From: Alphaproteobacteria bacterium 33-17
Lineage (GTDB): Bacteria; Pseudomonadota; Alphaproteobacteria; Rickettsiales; 33-17
DNA length: 49,582 nucleotides
Assembly (NCBI GenBank): GCA_001897445.1
Contig: MKSX01000024.1
Span: forward strand, 1 to 49,582
Reading direction: 5' to 3'
A program made the position numbers and the translations under genes. Of this stretch, positions 42,080-49,582 are shown piece by piece; within the stretch, counting starts at the first letter, position 1, and each line of letters starts with the position of its first letter. A model generated the notes under the pieces. The model ran no database searches. It was not told the origin of the DNA and saw nothing but the letters and a program-made list of their open reading frames with translations.

Positions 42080-45000
42080 ATGAAAGATTTTGTTCATTTA
42101 CGCGCCCACAGTGCTTATTCTTTGGCTAAAAGTATGCTCAAAATTGAGGATATGATAAGCCTTGCCAAAGCAAATTCTATGAATGCACTGGCAATTTGTG
42201 ATGAGCATAACCTCTTTGGATCGCTTGAATTTTCAGAATATGCTGTAAAAAAAGGCTTAAAACCAATAATCGGCGTGCAGCTTAGGGCAGAATCCCCTTT
42301 CGGATATGGCGAAGATGAAATTTGCATTTACGCTAAAAATGATGCAGGACTTAGCAATCTTATTAAAATAGTAAGCGATAGCTATACTAACCGCCCTGAT
42401 TTTAGTAAGCCACCGATTGTTACATATAATCAGCTTATTCAAAATAAAGAAGGTATTATTTTACTAAGTGGTTTTGAAAAAGGCTCAGTTGGCAAACTAT
42501 TGCTTCAAAACCACGAAAAAGACGCTGCAAAATTTGCAGGCAATATTGCCAAATCATTCGATGGGCATTTTTACATCGAGATCACAAGGCAAGACGATGA
42601 CCTGCATGATTTTGAAGAAAAAATGATAAACCTTGCATACGATCAGCATATTCCGCTTGTAGCAACTCACCCTGTATTTTACCCACAAAAATCAGCTTAT
42701 GAGGCATTTGATGCTCTAAACTGCATTGCCAATGGTGAATATATTGATGCAGAACATCGTAAAAAGCCAAATCCTGAAAAGTACTTCAAAACCAAAGAAG
42801 AGATGAATGAGCTTTTTAGTGATTTGCCAGAAGCACTTGATAACACTGCAAATATTGCAATTAGATGTACGGCTCGAATGAAAAGCCGTCAGCCGATGCT
42901 ACCAAAGTTTAGCGATGACCAAACCACCAGTGAAGATGAAATTTTTGCAAACTTCGCAAGAGATGGACTTAGAGACAGGCTAAAGGTTAAAAAAGAAATT
43001 GAGAAAATCAGCGACGTTGACTTTATAAACGTCACTAAAGAATACTTCGACCGCCTAGAATTTGAAATAAACGTTATCACTTCGATGAAATTCTCAGGTT
43101 ACTTCCTGATAGTCTCTGACTTTATGATTTGGGCAAAAAAGAATGACGTACCCGTAGGACCAGGTCGTGGTTCAGGGGCGGGATCACTTGTTGCATGGAG
43201 TCTTCAGATCACTAACCTTGATCCTATCAGATTTGGACTTCTTTTTGAGCGTTTCCTTAATCCCGAGCGTGTATCAATGCCAGATTTTGATATCGACTTT
43301 TGTCAGGAAAAACGTGAGAAAGTTATTAATTACGTAAAAGAAAAATACGGCGAAGAAAGAGTTGCCCAGATTATTACATTCGGTAAGCTTCAGGCAAGAG
43401 CAGTAATTCGTGACGTTGGGCGCACTATGCAAATGCCGCTGCCTCAGGTTGACCGCATTTCTAAAATGGTACCAAATAATCCTGCAAACCCAGTTAATTT
43501 ATCTCAGGCTATAGAGCTTGAGCCAAACCTTCGTGAAGCAATAAACAACGACCCTCAGGTTAAGAAGCTTATAGATATTGCGCTTCAGTTAGAAGGTCTT
43601 TACAGGCACACATCTGTACATGCGGCAGGTATCGTTATTGCTGACCAAAATTTGGTGAATGTTGCCCCTCTTTACAGGGATGATAATTCAGACATGCAGT
43701 CAGTTCAGTTCTCCATGAAATATGCAGAAATGGCAGGTCTTGTTAAATTTGACTTCCTCGGACTTAAAACCCTTACTGTTATTAAATGCGCTCTTGATTT
43801 GCTTAAAGATCAAGGAATTGTAATTGATATTGATAATATAAGCTTTGATAACCCTGATGCATATAAAATGCTTTCTAATGGTGAATCGGTTGGCGTATTC
43901 CAGTTCGAGAGTAAAGGAATGCAAGATGCGCTTCGCAAGCTAAAGCCTGATACCATCGAAGATTTAATAGCACTTGGTGCATTATATCGCCCAGGGCCTA
44001 TGGATAATATCCCAACCTATATTGCACGTAAGCATGGATTAGAAGAGCCTGATTATATTCATCCTACTTTAGAAGGGATTCTTAAAGAAACATTTGGCGT
44101 TATTATCTATCAAGAACAAGTAATGCAAATTGCTCAGGTTTTATCGGGTTACTCATTAGGTGGCGCTGACTTACTAAGACGTGCGATGGGTAAAAAGATT
44201 AAAGCCGAAATGGATGCCCAGCGCGACTTATTTGTAAACGGCGCCAAAGAAAATGGTATTGACCCCGCGTTTGCTAGTGAAGTATTTGATTTAGTAGCAA
44301 AATTCGCAGGCTATGGCTTTAATAAATCACACGCTGCTGCATATGCCGTAATTGCATATCAAACCGCATTCCTAAAAGCAAATTATACAGCTGAGTTTTT
44401 AATTGCATCACTAAACTATGATATTGATGATACAGACAAAATCATGATGTTTATTCAGGAAGCAAAAAAATTTGGCATTACAGTTCTTCCGCCAGATGTT
44501 AATAAATCCCAAGCAGTATTTTCTTTGGAGATTGATAACGAAGGCACAAAGTATATTCGTTATGGTTTAAGCGCCCTTAAGAACGTTGGTCGAAATGTTG
44601 CTGACTCAATTGCAATAGCTCGCGGCAATAAACCATTTAAGTCGCTTGAAGACTTTGCACAGAGAGTTCCCTCAGAAGCTTTAAATAAAAGGGTTATTGA
44701 AGGTTTTGCCAAATCAGGAACAATGGATAATTTTGTACCAAATCGTCGCAAACTATTTGAAAATGCCGAAATTATTGCTAAATCATCATCTGGCAGCATT
44801 AATACTTCACAAATTAGTTTATTCGGCTCTCAAAAGCAGCAAAACAATATTGAGCTTGTTGAGTTTGAAGATTGGCCGTTTACTAAACGTTTAGCCTTAG
44901 AAAACGAAGCTTTTGGCTTTTACTTTTCTGATCACCCGCTTAAGGCATATCAGTATTACCTTGATAAATATAAATTTAAGGATTACAAATACATTCAGGA

Positions 45001-45490
45001 AAATTTAGAAAAATCAGGTATTTACAAGCTTGCTGTTGTTCCTTCTGAACTTAGAATGAGGGTATCTAATAAAGGCAGGTTTGGTTATTTAATGGTGTCT
45101 GACCAAACCTTTAACTATGATATTGCTGTATTTGAACAAGACTTACTTGATGCAAAACGATCCGTTATGGAAAGTGAGCTACCTTTATATATAACAGTTG
45201 AAGCAAGAAAAGATGAGGGCGGAATAAGGCTTACGGCGCAAGATATCGATTTCCTCGATAAATTCCTTATAAATCAGTCACAAATGTTGCTTCTTGAGAC
45301 TGCAAATATTGACCTTATAAACTATCTAAAAAAATGTGAAGCAAATGACGGTATTAAGGTTAAGCTGAAGTTTTTAAATAAAAATCAGCTGGTTACAATG
45401 GACTTAGGGTCATATTTTAACCCAAGCGTATTCGACCTTGAACTTATAAGGGAAAATATAACAGACGTTAAAATTGAATTTGTAGAGTAA
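42080..45490 (+). CDS. dnaE: DNA polymerase III alpha subunit
   Basis: This 1136-residue replicative polymerase catalytic subunit (DnaE1) begins with a PHP domain (H-L-R-A-H-S-A-Y-S near residues 5-13, C-D-E-H-N-L-F-G near 40). The palm contains G-P-G-R-G-S-G-A-G-S near 360 and the catalytic P-D-F-D-I-D-F with two Asp near 400-404. Further along are the R-P-G-P-M-D and Y-Q-E-Q-V-M regions, the helix-hairpin-helix region near 830-870 and the C-terminal OB-like region. I take ATG 42080 rather than the TTG at 42068. It is full length and divergent from dapD. Confidence 0.97.
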   Translation: MKDFVHLRAHSAYSLAKSMLKIEDMISLAKANSMNALAICDEHNLFGSLEFSEYAVKKGLKPIIGVQLRAESPFGYGEDEICIYAKNDAGLSNLIKIVSDSYTNRPDFSKPPIVTYNQLIQNKEGIILLSGFEKGSVGKLLLQNHEKDAAKFAGNIAKSFDGHFYIEITRQDDDLHDFEEKMINLAYDQHIPLVATHPVFYPQKSAYEAFDALNCIANGEYIDAEHRKKPNPEKYFKTKEEMNELFSDLPEALDNTANIAIRCTARMKSRQPMLPKFSDDQTTSEDEIFANFARDGLRDRLKVKKEIEKISDVDFINVTKEYFDRLEFEINVITSMKFSGYFLIVSDFMIWAKKNDVPVGPGRGSGAGSLVAWSLQITNLDPIRFGLLFERFLNPERVSMPDFDIDFCQEKREKVINYVKEKYGEERVAQIITFGKLQARAVIRDVGRTMQMPLPQVDRISKMVPNNPANPVNLSQAIELEPNLREAINNDPQVKKLIDIALQLEGLYRHTSVHAAGIVIADQNLVNVAPLYRDDNSDMQSVQFSMKYAEMAGLVKFDFLGLKTLTVIKCALDLLKDQGIVIDIDNISFDNPDAYKMLSNGESVGVFQFESKGMQDALRKLKPDTIEDLIALGALYRPGPMDNIPTYIARKHGLEEPDYIHPTLEGILKETFGVIIYQEQVMQIAQVLSGYSLGGADLLRRAMGKKIKAEMDAQRDLFVNGAKENGIDPAFASEVFDLVAKFAGYGFNKSHAAAYAVIAYQTAFLKANYTAEFLIASLNYDIDDTDKIMMFIQEAKKFGITVLPPDVNKSQAVFSLEIDNEGTKYIRYGLSALKNVGRNVADSIAIARGNKPFKSLEDFAQRVPSEALNKRVIEGFAKSGTMDNFVPNRRKLFENAEIIAKSSSGSINTSQISLFGSQKQQNNIELVEFEDWPFTKRLALENEAFGFYFSDHPLKAYQYYLDKYKFKDYKYIQENLEKSGIYKLAVVPSELRMRVSNKGRFGYLMVSDQTFNYDIAVFEQDLLDAKRSVMESELPLYITVEARKDEGGIRLTAQDIDFLDKFLINQSQMLLLETANIDLINYLKKCEANDGIKVKLKFLNKNQLVTMDLGSYFNPSVFDLELIRENITDVKIEFVE

Positions 45491-45558
45491 ATATATCTTT
45501 ACTATTTGTTAACTTTATTGTATTAATTCCTTTATAATTATTTTAAAGGATTTAGAAA

Positions 45559-46626
45559 ATGAAATTAATCATAGAATATGCTCATAAAAAACAATGGCAG
45601 GCATTATACGATACACTTTTATCGCCACACCAAGAATATAAACAAGAAGATCTAGATACCACATTATCACTTATTGCTCAGGTTCACCCTAAGCAAGTTC
45701 GTAAATCTAGCATAACTGAAGTTTTAGAAAATATTTCTTTAAACAACAACCCTAACACTGTTGATGCTTATGATGTTATCGTAGAGTCTGCAAAGATTTT
45801 AATTCAAAAAGGTGCAAATCCTAGCTTTAAAAATGAGGCAGGGCAGTCACTTGTACATTTGTCGATTGCTCACGTATATATCAATCTTGCATTAGAGATG
45901 ATGAAATCACCTAAATTTCAACCAAATTTGGCAGATAATGATGGTAAAACACCATTACATTTAGCAGCTAGCCTTGAAAAATTAGATTTAATTGTAATGT
46001 TAACAAATTTAAAAGCTAATGTTAATGCAGCTGATAATGATGGTTATACACCACTTCACAATGCAATTAATGAAGGTAATTTAGAAATCACAAAATACCT
46101 AATTAAAAACGGCGCTGATATAAACAGAAAACCAGCAAAAAACCATGCCGATACTCCTTTAAATGTTGCTGCACATAAAGGGCATTTTAATATTGCGGTT
46201 TTATTATTAGCATTAGGTGCTGATAGTAAAGGTATAACAACACGCAATGAAGAACTTGCGAAAATATTGGTTACATCTAATCCAAAACAAGCTGCAATTA
46301 ACTGGATTAAAGAGTATAACTGGGATATTGCATCTAAACTTGAGCCGATTAATAAATCCCCTGAAATTGAGAAAAAAGTAAATGCTACATGGACAGATAG
46401 CGTGCAAAGAAGCAGAAGCTGCAGCAGTAGCAAAATTACACTTAATAAGTCTCAAATAATTAGAAATACTGTTGAGCAAGTAAATGATGTTTATGATGAT
46501 ATCTTAAGAAGCAGTACAAAATATTTCTGGACTGGAAACGATGCAATTGATCAAATCTTAAAAGACGACATCAAAGACAGATTAGCTAAGCAAGTGTCAG
46601 AGTCAAAAGACAGAGGCATTGCATAA
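45559..46626 (+). CDS. Ankyrin-repeat protein
   Basis: This 355-residue protein has about four ankyrin repeats at residues ~75-225. The best are K-T-P-L-H-L-A-A-S-L-E-K near 132-143, Y-T-P-L-H-N-A-I-N-E-G-N-L-E near 163-176 and T-P-L-N-V-A-A-H-K-G-H near 198-208. The N-terminal 75 residues are helical and not repeat-like. The C-terminal ~120 residues are helical and charged with a short Ser-rich patch (S-R-S-C-S-S-S near 287-293). No signal peptide is visible. ATG follows AAAGGA. A host-interaction role is a common guess for such proteins in intracellular bacteria and is not shown by the sequence. A family C element follows directly. Confidence 0.85.
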   Translation: MKLIIEYAHKKQWQALYDTLLSPHQEYKQEDLDTTLSLIAQVHPKQVRKSSITEVLENISLNNNPNTVDAYDVIVESAKILIQKGANPSFKNEAGQSLVHLSIAHVYINLALEMMKSPKFQPNLADNDGKTPLHLAASLEKLDLIVMLTNLKANVNAADNDGYTPLHNAINEGNLEITKYLIKNGADINRKPAKNHADTPLNVAAHKGHFNIAVLLLALGADSKGITTRNEELAKILVTSNPKQAAINWIKEYNWDIASKLEPINKSPEIEKKVNATWTDSVQRSRSCSSSKITLNKSQIIRNTVEQVNDVYDDILRSSTKYFWTGNDAIDQILKDDIKDRLAKQVSESKDRGIA

Positions 46627-46635
46627 TACTTGGGT

Positions 46636-46741
46636 TATAGTAAATTAGGTTCAATTTGACACAGGAATAACGAACGAAATGTAGATATGCCTACATGAGT
46701 GAGGAAATGACGCATATCAAATTGAACCTAAAAAAACTATA
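46636..46741. repeat. Family C MITE-like element, copy 2
   Basis: This 106-bp element has ends TATAGT and ACTATA. Perfect subterminal arms GGTTCAATTTGA and TCAAATTGAACC are present, with a central hairpin ATGTAG/CTACAT whose loop and neighbouring bases differ from copy 1 while pairing is kept. It starts 9 bases after the ankyrin gene stop, in the space before the convergent lnt end. Confidence 0.85.
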
Positions 46742-46805
46742 TCAAAGTTAGAGGTCTAGGGAATGCTTTACGCACTCCATAGTCCTCAATTTTAAGCAAA
46801 ATCTG

Positions 46806-48338
46806 CTATTTAGACTTTACCCTGCGTACAGTTTTATCACCTACTAAAGAAAGCATTACTATAATTAGAAATGCAGCAAATAACTTGCTTTTATCAAGCT
46901 TTCTCGCATAAAATCCTTTGTTAGCTGATTTTGGAATATTACTATCTAACGCTTCTTGCTTGTTAAGCTGAGATATAGTAACTTCCCTGCCATAACTATC
47001 TGTCACTGCTGATATTCCAGTTCCTGCGGCTCTGATCAGTGGTAAGCCAAGTTCTACACTTCTGGTTTTTGCCATTGCATAATGCTGATAAGGACCCGAA
47101 CTATCACCAAACCACGCGTCATTAGTTAAGTTTAAAATTGCGTCATAATGTTTTTTTCTATTGTAATTTAGCTTAGGAAAAATTGCCTCATAGCAAATAA
47201 GCGGCAATATATTTAACCCATTTACTGTTAAACTAGAATCGTTTCTATCTGAAAACTCAAAATTTTGTGAGCCATGAGTAATTTTGGGAAGAGGCAGAAA
47301 TTCTTTAAACGGGATAAACTCACCAAATGGTACAAGCTTTACTTTATCATAATAATCAACTATTTTTCCTTCTTTTTGAATCGCAATTATTGAGTTCCAA
47401 ATTTTAAATTCTGGGCTGTCCATCTCGGTTCTAACTGCACCTGTTATTAAAACCCCATGCGGCTCAAGTGACTGCGTAAGTGATGTCGACAAATTACGTT
47501 TAATATCAACAAGCTCTGGGAAAGATGACTCAGACCAAATTACAAAGTCAGACTTACCACCCTGAGAAAGCTTTATATGTTTCATAATATTATTATAACG
47601 CTCAGATTCACGCCACTTCATTTTCTGTTCAATGTTAGCTTGAATAATTTTTACAGTTTTATCTGTAAATTCTGGCTGATTATTTTTAAGCCTAAAGTAG
47701 CCAAAAGAAGTCATAATTATTAGTATAATAATTGGTGCTACAAGAAATCTTTTAAAGCCAGTAGTAATATATTTTGCAAGTAGTAAAAATACAAAAACAA
47801 CTACAAAACTTAAGCCATATACACCAATAACATTAGCGCTTTGCAGTAATGGCAAGTATCCAGAAAAAGTATAACCAATCATATTCCATGGGAATCCCCA
47901 GAATATTATTTCTCTAAACATTTCAAACATTACCCAAACACTTGCAAAAGCCAGGGTTTCTAAATAAGGATTATGAATTTTAATTTTATTGCATATTGAT
48001 ACAGCTAGGGCAGGGTATAAAGCAACATAAGCAGGCACAGAAAATAATGCAAACGGAACCAAAAACCAGAATGATTCAATATCTGTAAAAAGCGATATGC
48101 AAATCCAGTAAAGCCCTACAACAAAATGCCCTAAAAATAACCAGAAACTTAAAGTGAATATTTGTTTAAATGTATGTGGCATTTTCAGCATTAAGCTAAT
48201 AACCACAAAAAACGGTATTAGTAGCGGCAAAATATAATAAGGCGCAAATGCAAAACTACTTAGTCCACCTATTGCAAAGAGTAAGTAGGGCGCAAAACGA
48301 GAATGTATAAAGTTATTTAAATTACTCAGCAATTTCAA
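46806..48338 (-). CDS. lnt: Apolipoprotein N-acyltransferase
   Basis: Lnt adds the third acyl chain to bacterial lipoproteins, using phosphatidylethanolamine as donor, with its active site facing the periplasm. The protein is 510 residues with about seven membrane helices and a nitrilase (CN-hydrolase) domain. The triad is visible as Glu in I-W-S-E-S-S-F-P, Lys in Y-Y-D-K-V-K-L-V-P-F-G-E-F and Cys in P-L-I-C-Y-E-A-I-F-P. N-L-T-N-D-A-W-F-G and the C-terminal R-A-A-G-T-G-I-S are also conserved. Its start lies 17 bases inside the upstream metallo-hydrolase gene, so they are co-translated. Confidence 0.96.
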   Translation of the reverse strand: MKLLSNLNNFIHSRFAPYLLFAIGGLSSFAFAPYYILPLLIPFFVVISLMLKMPHTFKQIFTLSFWLFLGHFVVGLYWICISLFTDIESFWFLVPFALFSVPAYVALYPALAVSICNKIKIHNPYLETLAFASVWVMFEMFREIIFWGFPWNMIGYTFSGYLPLLQSANVIGVYGLSFVVVFVFLLLAKYITTGFKRFLVAPIIILIIMTSFGYFRLKNNQPEFTDKTVKIIQANIEQKMKWRESERYNNIMKHIKLSQGGKSDFVIWSESSFPELVDIKRNLSTSLTQSLEPHGVLITGAVRTEMDSPEFKIWNSIIAIQKEGKIVDYYDKVKLVPFGEFIPFKEFLPLPKITHGSQNFEFSDRNDSSLTVNGLNILPLICYEAIFPKLNYNRKKHYDAILNLTNDAWFGDSSGPYQHYAMAKTRSVELGLPLIRAAGTGISAVTDSYGREVTISQLNKQEALDSNIPKSANKGFYARKLDKSKLFAAFLIIVMLSLVGDKTVRRVKSK

Positions 48339-49338
48339 ACTCCTGTCCTGGAAGTGGCGCTATAAAGCTGGTTTTATCAATATTATGCCTTGTTAAACTT
48401 TCAGCAAGTTCTTCTACTGCCTGATTGTATCTATCTTCTGCTAAATTTGCGAAGCAATTAAAATGCATACCGATAGAAAGCTTAGATTTCATGGTGATAT
48501 GCGCCATTACAGCTTCTTCTGGGTTGATATGCGAGTTTTTCATAAACCATCTTGGCTCATAAGTTCCAATAGGTAAAAGTGCAATGTCAAAGTTTCCATA
48601 TTTTGATGCAAGTTGCTCAAAATGAACGCCCCATGCTGTATCTCCCGCAAAATATAATTTTTTGCCTTTATATTCTATAACGAAACTACCCCATAAAGTT
48701 TTGCTTCGGTCAAATAGTCCACGAGCAGACCAGTGATGTGCGGGAGTATACGTAATTTGAATTCCTTTATTTTCCATAGTTTGCCACCAGTCCATATCAT
48801 GTACTATTTTAGCATCAGCATTCTTTTTAATATATTTTCCCAGCTTAAGTCCTGTATATATTACTGGGTTATCGCGTTTAACAAGCATTTCAATTGTTGG
48901 AATATCGAGGTGGTCATAGTGACTGTGCGATACTAAAACTATATCGATTTTAGGCAAACTTTCAAATGGAATCCCAGGAGCGTGTACTCTCTTAGGACCA
49001 GCAAAACTAACAGGGCTTGCTCTTTCTGAGTAAATAGGGTCAGTTAAAATATTAAGCCCCGCAACCTGAATTAAAAAAGTTTCATGGTTGATGTAAGTTA
49101 CCTTAATTTTACCTTCAACTTTTGGCTCTATATTTGGCTTTAAATTATTTTCAACCCACTCTGGCCAATCAGGAGTATTTCTTTCCCATCTCCATTTTAA
49201 AAAGTCCATAAAAGTATTGGTATGTGGTTCCTGGTTATAGAACCTTTTGCCGTCGTAATGGGCGGGTTTTAATTCCATATTTGCATAAGACTCGTTAATA
49301 ATTAAAGTAAAAAGAAAAATGATGTAAAATATTTTCAT
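48322..49338 (-). CDS. Exported metallo-beta-lactamase-fold hydrolase, NAPE-PLD-like
   Basis: This 338-residue protein has a signal peptide (M-K-I then a hydrophobic run to about residue 19, A-N). The mature protein begins with a region found in NAPE-PLD-like bacterial enzymes (H-Y-D-G-K-R-F-Y-N then M-D-F-L-K-W-R-W). The metal-binding core is S-H-S-H-Y-D-H-L-D near residues 136-144 (HxHxDH), a His in T-P-A-H-H-W-S-A-R-G near 200, Asp in F-A-G-D-T-A-W-G near 230, and a late His in G-M-H-F-N. The P-x-x-H-W-S-x-R-G string is typical of the NAPE phospholipase D branch. It overlaps lnt by 17 bases, suggesting an envelope-lipid role; its substrate is not shown. Confidence 0.87.
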   Translation of the reverse strand: MKIFYIIFLFTLIINESYANMELKPAHYDGKRFYNQEPHTNTFMDFLKWRWERNTPDWPEWVENNLKPNIEPKVEGKIKVTYINHETFLIQVAGLNILTDPIYSERASPVSFAGPKRVHAPGIPFESLPKIDIVLVSHSHYDHLDIPTIEMLVKRDNPVIYTGLKLGKYIKKNADAKIVHDMDWWQTMENKGIQITYTPAHHWSARGLFDRSKTLWGSFVIEYKGKKLYFAGDTAWGVHFEQLASKYGNFDIALLPIGTYEPRWFMKNSHINPEEAVMAHITMKSKLSIGMHFNCFANLAEDRYNQAVEELAESLTRHNIDKTSFIAPLPGQEFEIAE

Positions 49339-49431
49339 AAAAAAGCTGAAATTTTATTTGTAAAATAGTAATTTATGTTATAAAAGTATTCAGTACAAAG
49401 CGCAAGATTAATATGCGTGTCTATTTTTCAT

Positions 49432-49523
49432 GGAGAAGTGGCCGAGAGGTCGAAGGCAGCGGTTTGCTAAACCGTAGTACGGGTTAAACCGTACCGGGGG
49501 TTCGAATCCCCCCTTCTCCGCCA
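49432..49523 (+). tRNA. tRNA-Ser (anticodon GCU)
   Basis: A 92-base cloverleaf with a long class II variable arm. The acceptor GGAGAAG pairs with CTTCTCC, discriminator G, and CCA is encoded. The anticodon stem-loop reads GCGGT-TTGCTAA-ACCGT, giving GCU, which reads AGC/AGU. The T arm contains GGTTCGAATCC. It is complete. Confidence 0.97.
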
Positions 49524-49535
49524 GACTTATTGGTT

Positions 49536-49582
49536 CTCGTCATTGCTGTATGGGTTCGGAGTATCGGTGACGGAATTTTGAG
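49536..49582. repeat. Family F repeat, copy at the window end
   Basis: The last 47 bases, beginning CTCGTCATTGC and ending GACGGAATTTTGAG, match 25271-25314 in reverse complement with few differences. It starts 12 bases after the tRNA and may continue beyond the window. Confidence 0.75.

Overview
The window reads as about 49.6 kb of AT-rich chromosome from a host-associated alphaproteobacterium, most likely in or near the Rickettsiales. This placement is an inference. It rests on ankyrin-repeat proteins, very large lineage-restricted helical proteins, a lone phage-type terminase, many short palindromic repeats (one inserted in frame inside a coding gene, as Rickettsia palindromic elements are), and ordinary alphaproteobacterial housekeeping genes (rpmB, dxs, dapD/dapE, dnaE, lnt, aroQ, anmK). 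The standard bacterial code fits every gene.

Layout. 1-2806 is the 3' part of a giant repeat protein. 2881-5197 is an rpmB-dxs unit with a clear promoter. 5198-8882 holds a cyclase-family hydrolase and a three-gene unit (lipase-like hydrolase, TspO, exported serine hydrolase), set among structured repeats. 9013-10502 is aroQ-anmK on the minus strand. 10633-12631 is an overlapping GT39 glycosyltransferase/PAP2 phosphatase pair. From 12724 to 22765 almost everything is on the minus strand: a small unknown gene, two GNATs, a Bcr-type MFS exporter, an exported HAD lipoprotein, an exported HD protein, a GrpB-GNAT fusion interrupted by a palindromic element, a hexapeptide acetyltransferase, and the DabA/DabB inorganic-carbon uptake pair. 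Divergent from DabB is an NhaC antiporter overlapping an APH(6)-type kinase, with a good promoter carrying operator-like direct repeats. 25-27 kb is a repeat-rich stretch around a solitary terminase. Then come an unknown membrane protein and TrkH.

30.2-39.6 kb is the accessory core. It holds an ankyrin protein with a possible F-box/PRANC-like C-terminus, and a promoter-driven two-gene operon of a 772-aa membrane protein and a 1287-aa ABC-type ATPase carrying a giant helical insert. A small unknown protein follows, then a 418-aa protein made of about nine 35-residue helical repeats with a basic tail. After that come dapD-dapE plus a UbiC-like gene, dnaE, a second ankyrin protein, and an exported metallo-beta-lactamase-fold (NAPE-PLD-like) gene overlapping lnt. 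tRNA-Ser(GCU) closes the window.

The two signals I rate highest are: (1) a dispersed element of about 110 bp at three gene 3' ends, whose 15-bp inner stem differs in sequence between copies yet is perfectly paired in each, i.e. compensatory change; and (2) the lineage-restricted protein cluster at 31.2-39.6 kb (ABC ATPase with solenoid insert, partner membrane protein, 35-residue-repeat protein). Several further families of short palindromic elements (A to F below) are described separately.
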